A DNA stretch of 64,000 nucleotides, from the NCBI GenBank assembly GCA_007922305.1, contig ML677334.1, positions 19,893,234 to 19,957,233 on the forward strand, written 5' to 3'. The position numbers were made by a program, and so were the translations under genes. Position 1 is the stretch's first letter; the number at the start of each line of letters is the position of its first letter. This document shows, piece after piece, positions 61,492 through 64,000 of the stretch. This stretch comes from Dermatemys mawii (lineage: Eukaryota; Chordata; Testudines; Dermatemydidae). The notes beneath the pieces are model-generated. The model made no database searches, had not been told where the DNA came from, and saw only the letters and a list, made by a program, of their open reading frames with translations.

Positions 61492-64000
61492 TTAGTGTTT
61501 ATAATACTATGTTAGATTTAAGATGAGATGTCATGTACACTTCTTTGTTTCTAGATGACACGCAGTTTTACACTGGTAACACAGATGCACAGTTCTGTGT
61601 TTCATAACCTATAGTCAGTAATATTACAGGTTCCATTGACTGCTTCCTTTGTATTTATTTATATTTAGTTGTAATTTTTTTATTAAAGGTTTTAAAATAC
61701 TTTACGTTAATGGGATATATGCTTTAAAAGTTGAATTCTAAATATCAGATCCTAATTAAGATTTAAAAGACCAGGAGATGGGTTAGCTAAAACTACCAAA
61801 GGAATTTTAGCATTCCAAAGGAACACATACTTTTAAACTGTTTAATTTGTGTAAGTATTTTATTGCTTGTAATTAATTGCCTTACATTTGTGGTCAAAAT
61901 ATTAAGGTAAAATTCCCTTATAAATATTATTTCAGGGTAGTCTTTATTTATACTAAATAAATCAAAGAAAATTACTTGCACTTTCTCTTCAGTGCTTCAG
62001 TGTAAAGTAAATCATGGGAAATCTGATATTTGGAACCCAGTAATGCTGAACTCAGAATTTCATTATGATGATATTGAATTGATCAATACAAATTTATGTT
62101 ACTGTCAGTGTAGTCTTAGAAATCTAAGAATGGCAATATTATTGCAATTTAATGCTTGAAAGTAAATGTAATGGTGTCTAATGTGAAAACCTACCCATTG
62201 TTCAAAAGGGCAGCCTTTTCACTGATTCTCATTTTCATATAAAACTTGAAATCCTTAGTCCTAGAATATGTAACAGGGATAAAACAAGATTATCTGCTAC
62301 ACATTATCCTTTCTGTCAACAAGTGTAGATTAAAGTTGATTCTGCTTCTGTAAGCAAATGTTAACATTTTTTTATGGGAGAGGTATCTTTCCTAATGACA
62401 TGTTACATGTGGATATTTACTGTAAGATGTTAACACATTCGCAAATTGCATTAACACAATGAAACATGACTTTCCAACACCAGCAAGTGAAAACAGTTCT
62501 GAAATCTTAAAGGTGGTAGTAAAAAGACAGAAAATATGTTTCCTTCTTAATACAAACAAACAGTTGATCCTTAATTGAAATGTAGCCTTAAATTTTGATT
62601 TATGGCTTGTTGTTTGATATCTAAAAAACAAAACAAGAAATCTCGGAGGTCCATCCTTTTGCATCCCACATAAAATAGAAAATGTGTGCATTTTGTATGA
62701 GCATTTGAGTTATGTTTTATAAGAAACTAATTATTTCATATTTTAAGTATAATACAGTAACATTTAATTTCCTAACAAAGTGTTTCCTAACTTTTGAAGT
62801 GTTTTTTAATTAGATATGTCCTAAAAATGTAAAGAGAGACTATCCCAAAAGGATGATAATTTGTTGACAGCAGATCTTCATGTAGATCAAAAACTTTTTA
62901 TTATTAATAATAATTACATTAAACTTAATATATTGTATTTACAGTAGAGTAGGAATAAATTGTAAACTTTTCTGTGAATGGATCATGTCTTCATGTATTA
63001 ATGTGGAGAGACTGGCACAGTGGTCAGGCACAGAAGTCATGATTATGACCTTTAGTCATAACTACAGTAATATGCTGTTAAGATACAATTTGCTTCAGCT
63101 ATATTTTGTAAGTGGGAATGTATACTTAATGTAAATGTTTTAATGAAGCGACTTGTGTTTGTTGCAACACAAACAGTAAAGTCTCGCATTCTGGAATACT
63201 AACTGATGACTAAGGCTAACCTTTTCAAAAGGCTTCTTATTGAACTATAAACTTTTTCATTCTGAACAACAGAGTATTGCTACTCTTGATCTTTGATCTT
63301 TATATTTTCTTTAACTTTTAACCTAATCATGTCATTCTTGTACAAATCAGTTTAAAGATTCTCAAATAGAAATGGGAGTGGATACATTTTCAGTTCTCTA
63401 TTTGACTGTTAACTTCATAATTCATTATTCAGATTTCATGTTTCACTACTATACTGTAAAACTGTAGTTAAGAAATACCTTTTTGTAAGAGCATTTAATG
63501 ATTGTCCATGTAAATCCAGCTGGATGCATTCTGAAATGAAATACTGATAAGATGACTATTTATAGCACTATACTATAAATAAATACATTCATTTGCAATG
63601 GTTCATTTAAAGTAGATTTTTATTCTGGTAACGGACTAGCCTGATATGGCCACACTGAATATGTTAATAATGGAAACAGTATTAGTAAATGCAGCTGTCT
63701 GTAAATTTAATATTTAAAATAAAAAGCACTGAAGATACTGTATAAAGCTTTCATTTTACATTTGCTAAAATCATAAAGAATAAAGTCAATATGTAATTTA
63801 TCATGCTGCACAGACAGTTTCATATTGCAATATCCTATGTGATTAAAGAAGGGATCACAATATACATTTTTTATGCCACTAACTATAATTTTGTGACAGG
63901 TCATTTATTGTAATACAGTATTAATGTTTTCCTCCAGGGTTCTAGTAATGATATTTTCTATAATCACTAAACATAGCTGAAATTTTAATCTTATGTTTTT

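Larger units (their letters stand above)
47744..64000 (+). other. GMDS: GMDS intron 4, 5' part
   Basis: This phase 0 intron starts GTAAGTA and runs past the window end. I recognise nothing in 47750-48405, 48588-50725, 51842-52440, 53716-54520, 54633-56226, 56584-57670 or 57750-64000, except weak palindromic-repeat traces near 60365-60428 and 61438-61491. The 54090-54480 stretch is less AT-rich than its surroundings but matches nothing I know. Confidence 0.85.

Noticed and set aside
47744..64000. Search for GMDS exon 5
   Set aside because: Reading by eye for a segment encoding ISFDLAEY with an AG acceptor found nothing. The next exon is most likely beyond the window, as GMDS introns are long in other amniotes.

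Overview
This is a vertebrate nuclear window holding one recognisable gene. Three short exons on the + strand, with canonical splice sites and compatible phases, encode 81 consecutive residues of GDP-mannose 4,6-dehydratase (GMDS), the first enzyme of de novo GDP-fucose synthesis. They lie at 33092-33136, 39125-39212 and 47634-47743. By my memory of the human protein they correspond to exons 2-4, about residues 35-115. The first coding exon lies upstream of the window and the remaining exons lie downstream. The other 99.6% of the window is intron: the 3' part of intron 1 (1-33091), introns 2 and 3 complete (5,988 and 8,421 bp), and the first 16 kb of intron 4.

The organism is most likely a turtle, or possibly another archosauromorph such as a crocodilian. 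The exons are amniote-like. The introns carry a sauropsid repeat mix: CR1 LINEs, an older CR1/L3-like LINE, MIR SINEs, many short hAT elements with GC-rich interiors, a DIRS-type tyrosine-recombinase retroelement, and Penelope-like fragments. Short palindromic MITEs with 'CCATTGACTTCAATGG'-type cores are also present. The species call rests on repeat recognition and is inference.

Layout. Intron 1 (1-33091): hAT elements at 2756, 4646 (with a nested Penelope-like fragment), 6112, 12311 and 25961 (nested in a CR1 copy); a 300-bp pogo/Tigger-like MITE at 3565; a degenerate minisatellite near 7425; MIRs at 8205, 18826 and 27895; a foldback structure at 8503-9387; an LTR-like unit at 16331; a hairpin-bearing element at 18121; CR1 pieces at 23762 and 25870; and an inverted pair of an unclassified repeat at 29060 and 31818. 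Intron 2: DIRS remnant at 34200-35300 and ancient CR1/L3 at 35815-36690. Intron 3: MITE at 41003, hAT at 42526, and a large hAT-like element with a 10-N gap at 44008-45027. Intron 4: small hATs at 48414 and 56235, a MITE at 50727, a Penelope-like insertion with a 13-bp target duplication and a hammerhead-like motif at 51324-51828, and several palindromic MITEs.

Many mobile elements could be delimited to the base because both target-site duplications are still readable. I see no second protein-coding gene, no operon-like arrangement, no CRISPR array and no convincing new biological system. The most interesting items are the mobile-element structures: the Penelope ribozyme-like motif, the three-copy DIRS terminal module, the foldback element, and a GC-rich module shared by two otherwise different elements.
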